64,000 bases of DNA, from the NCBI RefSeq assembly GCF_024330105.1, contig NZ_JANDHW010000003.1:62001-126000 (forward strand), read 5' to 3'. Both the position numbers and the translations under genes were made by a program. The DNA is from Coprobacter tertius. Lineage in GTDB: Bacteria > Bacteroidota > Bacteroidia > Bacteroidales > Coprobacteraceae. The notes beneath the pieces are model-generated. The model saw only the letters and a program-made list of their open reading frames with translations. It made no database searches and had not been told where the DNA came from. Below, one piece after another: positions 61,212 to 64,000 of this stretch. Each line of letters opens with the position of its first letter. Within the stretch, counting starts at the first letter, position 1.

Positions 61212-63506
61212 TCAGTCTTGAATTAATACTTTTTTTGATACCGTGCCTTTTCCCGAAATAATTTTTACAATATATATTCCATTATCGAGGGTACGATAAA
61301 ATGAACCGTTAATTACAGAAGAAAGTATTTTTTGCCCTTGTAATGTATATAAATCGACTTGTACTTGGCCGTCGGTCGTAATTTGTATTTGATTGTGGGT
61401 AGTCGTTATCTTTATATCCGTATCTTTAGAAGTATAATCGCATATACTACTTATATCTCCTATTTCGAATGAGGGGGTCGTAGACATTATGTCTTCGGTA
61501 GCAACCATATATGTCTGAAACGGTTTTAATTGTACCGACTGTTTCAATACGAAGTTGTTCCCTTCCAATACATATACATTTGTTGTTTCAGAATTTTTTA
61601 ATACGTTATTTACATAGATGTTTTTACCGGCAATGGCGTTGTCGGTTACTGTACCGCGGATAAAGTTTTTTTGGACGGTAGGCTCAATGCCTGTAAAAGT
61701 GATTTCTCCCGTACCGTTCAGAGCATAGAGGTAGCCTTTATCCGATTCGATTTGAGATAATGAAGTAATATACTCCCAACTATTGTTTTCGGGATTATAT
61801 GAGATTACATTCAAACAATTATTTTCTTTTGTTTCTGATAAAGTGATTTCATTACCTTCTGCATCGGTAATGGAATTTAGAGTGAAAGGGAATGAGATAG
61901 CTTCCCATTTTTGGGCTTGAGAAAAATTATATGTATAATTGATTTGTCCGATTATTTTCTCATTTTCAGTGATTAGCTGTGAATTTTCATTCATGTGGAA
62001 TACACCGTCTTCATTTGGGTCTAAGGTATGTTCTGTATCTTCGATATTATAATTAATCAGAGCGGAAACGGCAAATAATGCGGTCCATGCATTTACATCG
62101 CTGATCGATATTTTGTTTATCGTTTTATTCGGGTCGGTAACGATTCTCATCTCACATAAAGTACGAGTATCACTGTCGTTCAAAGTTCCTGATTTATAAT
62201 TGAAGAGCCCGGCAGAATAAGCGCCGCCGTTTTTGTTTCCCCAATTACCCATTATCGATTGGTTTGTAACAATTGTTCCATTGGTATAATGTGCTGTTAC
62301 TGGAGACTGACCGTTATAAACACTAAATCCTAATACCAATATTTCACTAGCATTTACTTTAGTATTGAGAGTAAGTGTTCCACCTCCCGACAATACGTTA
62401 TTTTTATTATAATCGGCAAGTTTGTATTTGCAACCGGTGTGATCGGAGACAATGTTTCCATCTGTAGGCAATCCGTTTTTCAGAGATTCGTTAACCGATT
62501 GCGAATAGAAGATATTACCTTGTCCGTCGCATAAACCTAAGCCTCTCGCATCGTTATATGCATTAGTCGATAGGGTATAGTTTCCTGAAGTACCTGATAA
62601 TGTCCCCGATTCTGCGATTATGTCCACATTGAATCCTGAGAGAGTAAGGGGGCTGTAATGTTTCATTAATGGCGATGTTTCCATCGGAGCATTCGGATCG
62701 TTCATGGCAATGAGGTATTCATTCCATAGTTCTGTCATATTTACAGTTTTGTTAAGCCCATAATATACGGCTTTGGTAAAATTCCAACTGAATCCTAAAG
62801 CAATAGGAGCATAGTTGAATCTTTTAATGAATTCGGGATTCTTTTCTTTTGTAAGCCATCCGAAAAAAAATCCGGTATATCGATATCCATCTAAATAGTT
62901 ACCTCCTGCTGGCCGGTCGGCCATTGTAAAATGGTCATTTAGATAACGTACTGCATCGGCCATACCTTCAATTGCAGCCCATTGCTGGTTTCCGGTTTGG
63001 TAGCCCGATAATTCTACCTGTAAAGCATGAGTCATTTCATGTAGTAATACGCCTTTTGTTTCGTACATGAATTTTTCAATTTCAATGTCGGTAGGATTTG
63101 ATGCATCTCTGAAAAGTTTTTCGATATAGTCGATCGAATAATCGATACCTACGCGTATGTTACCGTTTGCGTCGCTTCCTCCCCATTTAGCTGATGGTGT
63201 ATTACCCATTCCCGATTTGAGAGTATAAACGAGTGTAACTTTGCTTGGGGAGGGTACTCCGGGTGAGGAGGGATCGTTATAAAGTGTGCGCATAACATCA
63301 CGCCCCGCAGCATAAATATATTCGTTCATATCGGGTATAAGACGGTGGTAGATTTTCGAACCGGTACGGTCAGTTTCATTATCGACAAGTTCTATTTTAC
63401 CGAATTTGTAGTTTTCCCAGGGATCGGCATTTTTGTTTTCGCATTTACCTTTTAAGGGGAATAGTATTAATAGTGCGATGAATACTACATGAAATTTTTT
63501 TTTCAT
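61212..63506 (-). CDS. Secreted basic-secretory-protein (BSP) metallopeptidase with type IX sorting domain
   Basis: 764 aa. Signal peptide about 1-22 (ALLILFPLKGKC). Residues about 30-210 form a BSP-like peptidase domain with H156-E157-M-T-H160 and the E180-G-M-A-D element downstream, as in plant PBSP proteins (a gluzincin-like layout). Residues 210-650 are beta-rich modules of uncertain identity (a discoidin/sandwich-like region with SISDVNAWTALFAVSAL). The C-terminal about 75 residues form a Por-type sorting domain (VQVDLYTLQGQKILSS, NGIYIVKI, VSKKVLIQD). The T9SS signal predicts export to the surface or medium. A minus-strand -7 box lies at 63618-63611. Confidence 0.85.
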   Translation of the reverse strand: MKKKFHVVFIALLILFPLKGKCENKNADPWENYKFGKIELVDNETDRTGSKIYHRLIPDMNEYIYAAGRDVMRTLYNDPSSPGVPSPSKVTLVYTLKSGMGNTPSAKWGGSDANGNIRVGIDYSIDYIEKLFRDASNPTDIEIEKFMYETKGVLLHEMTHALQVELSGYQTGNQQWAAIEGMADAVRYLNDHFTMADRPAGGNYLDGYRYTGFFFGWLTKEKNPEFIKRFNYAPIALGFSWNFTKAVYYGLNKTVNMTELWNEYLIAMNDPNAPMETSPLMKHYSPLTLSGFNVDIIAESGTLSGTSGNYTLSTNAYNDARGLGLCDGQGNIFYSQSVNESLKNGLPTDGNIVSDHTGCKYKLADYNKNNVLSGGGTLTLNTKVNASEILVLGFSVYNGQSPVTAHYTNGTIVTNQSIMGNWGNKNGGAYSAGLFNYKSGTLNDSDTRTLCEMRIVTDPNKTINKISISDVNAWTALFAVSALINYNIEDTEHTLDPNEDGVFHMNENSQLITENEKIIGQINYTYNFSQAQKWEAISFPFTLNSITDAEGNEITLSETKENNCLNVISYNPENNSWEYITSLSQIESDKGYLYALNGTGEITFTGIEPTVQKNFIRGTVTDNAIAGKNIYVNNVLKNSETTNVYVLEGNNFVLKQSVQLKPFQTYMVATEDIMSTTPSFEIGDISSICDYTSKDTDIKITTTHNQIQITTDGQVQVDLYTLQGQKILSSVINGSFYRTLDNGIYIVKIISGKGTVSKKVLIQD

Positions 63507-63610
63507 TTCATTTTATATTTAAAAAGTTAGATATAAGGTTCTGTTCAAAAATTGAAACAGAGAAAATTTATTACAATCATTTAAAATAAGCTAAGAAAAT
63601 TATCATTATT

Positions 63611-63618
63611 CAAAGATA
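63611..63618 (-). promoter_or_regulatory. -7 box of the BSP gene
   Basis: Minus-strand TATCTTTG, an exact match to TAnnTTTG, giving a leader of about 100 nt. The leader contains an imperfect CTGTT/AACAG hairpin at 63541-63560. No clear -33. Confidence 0.4.
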
Positions 63619-63695
63619 AGGAATATTTTGAATGCGTATATTACGGACATACTATTTTGTGATAGTAATATTTATTTAATTATAAGAAATTAAGA

Positions 63696-63739
63696 GGATG
63701 TTTGTAAAAAACATCCCGGTTGCTTTAAACAACCGGGAT
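63696..63739 (-). terminator. Two overlapping hairpins ending the pfkB transcript
   Basis: First stem, 10 bp perfect: 63713-63722 with 63730-63739, loop 7, followed on the minus strand by TTTTTT. Second stem, 8 bp perfect: 63696-63703 with 63709-63716. They share 63713-63716, so both cannot form fully at once. The first is a good intrinsic terminator for the gene ending at 63765. Confidence 0.75.
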
Positions 63740-63764
63740 TGGATGGAAATAGTTGTTTTTTGAA

Positions 63765-64000
63765 TTAAGATATGATTTTTGTTATTTTTTCGGGTAATGC
63801 AGGCATTGCTCCTGCACACGAACAGACATACGCAGATGTATCTACTGCGATTTTGTGTGCTTCACATATATCTTTTCCTTTGATTATCGCACTGCAAAAT
63901 GCTGCGGTGAAAGAGTCGCCGGCTCCAACAGTATCGACTACTTTGACTTGAGGAGTTGTTTGAAAAGACATAGAAGTAGGGGTGAAAACGTAACTACCAT
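63765..64000 (-). CDS. PfkB-family carbohydrate kinase, C-terminal part only
   Basis: Only about 78 C-terminal residues are inside the window; the frame is open through the right edge (reading GSYVFTPTS before MSFQTTPQ). The anion-hole and catalytic-base motif DTVGAGDSFTAAF of ribokinase/fructokinase-type PfkB enzymes is present, with the catalytic aspartate in the GAGD box. The C-terminal AHKIAVDTSAYVCSCAGAMPALP helix is typical. The sugar substrate (fructose, ribose or other) cannot be told. The internal methionine at 63971 is not the true start. Confidence 0.92.
   Translation of the reverse strand, partial: GSYVFTPTSMSFQTTPQVKVVDTVGAGDSFTAAFCSAIIKGKDICEAHKIAVDTSAYVCSCAGAMPALPEKITKIIS

Overview
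The window looks like one chromosomal segment of a low-GC member of the Bacteroidales. The evidence is the promoter style (TAnnTTTG -7 boxes, several with a TTG about 18-20 bases upstream), little Shine-Dalgarno signal, Bacteroidetes-specific families (DUF4295 after rpmG, DUF4492 before cydA, DUF4270, DUF2490), menaquinone synthesis beside a cytochrome bd oxidase operon, surface lipoprotein glycosidases, and a C-terminal type IX secretion sorting domain on the protein at 61.2-63.5 kb. A Barnesiellaceae-like gut or oral lineage would fit, but species cannot be read from this sequence alone. I see no insertion sequence, prophage, integrase, CRISPR array or rRNA operon.

Layout. 0-4.5 kb: an EF-G paralogue cut by the left edge, hemW, a DUF2490 outer-membrane-like protein, rlmH and nadC. 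4.8-7.8 kb: DUF4492-cydA-cydB, closed by an exceptionally long perfect hairpin. 8-11.2 kb: a surface glycan pair on the minus strand (Ig/LamG lipoprotein and GH76 mannanase-like lipoprotein). 11.5-14.7 kb: the most accessory-looking part, with three unrecognised exported proteins (one with an XAC2610-like motif) and 600 bases of AT-rich DNA. 14.7-25.8 kb: yigZ, mfd, then a GT2-pyrC-crcB-rmuC operon and a dipeptide epimerase-DUF2156-GNAT operon. 25.8-31.5 kb: a giant TamB-like protein divergent from tsaD. 31.5-32.0 kb: an apparently decayed membrane-protein gene. 32.2-33.8 kb: GH27 alpha-galactosidase. 34-38.7 kb: M48 protease, cinA and a TPR membrane regulator. 38.7-39.8 kb: a divergent DJ-1/HxlR pair with a palindromic operator candidate. 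40.2-43.4 kb: rpmB-rpmG-DUF4295, ftsY, rimO. 43.4-49.1 kb: menF-menD-menB-menC-menE. 49.1-51.6 kb: NhaC antiporter and an unknown membrane protein. 51.8 kb: tRNA-Thr. 52-55.8 kb: DUF4270 lipoprotein and a half-length GT5 protein divergent from panC-panD. 55.9-60.9 kb: MATE, ffh, folD, capA-like. 61.0 kb: tRNA-His. 61.2-64 kb: a T9SS-exported basic-secretory-protein metallopeptidase and the end of a pfkB-family sugar kinase.

Together the cyd and men operons describe a menaquinol-driven bd oxidase branch for low-oxygen respiration. ftsY and ffh supply the SRP targeting pathway. nadC, panC/panD, folD and pyrC are cofactor and nucleotide biosynthesis. GH76, LamG, GH27 and the BSP peptidase are the outward-facing nutrient functions. 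Most of the window is ordinary housekeeping. The places worth a second look are the EF-G paralogue without its catalytic histidine, the exported three-gene cassette, the DJ-1/HxlR switch, the candidate small RNA upstream of rpmB, the half-length GT5/DUF4270 pair, and the decayed membrane gene. I found no clearly new multi-gene defence or mobile system.
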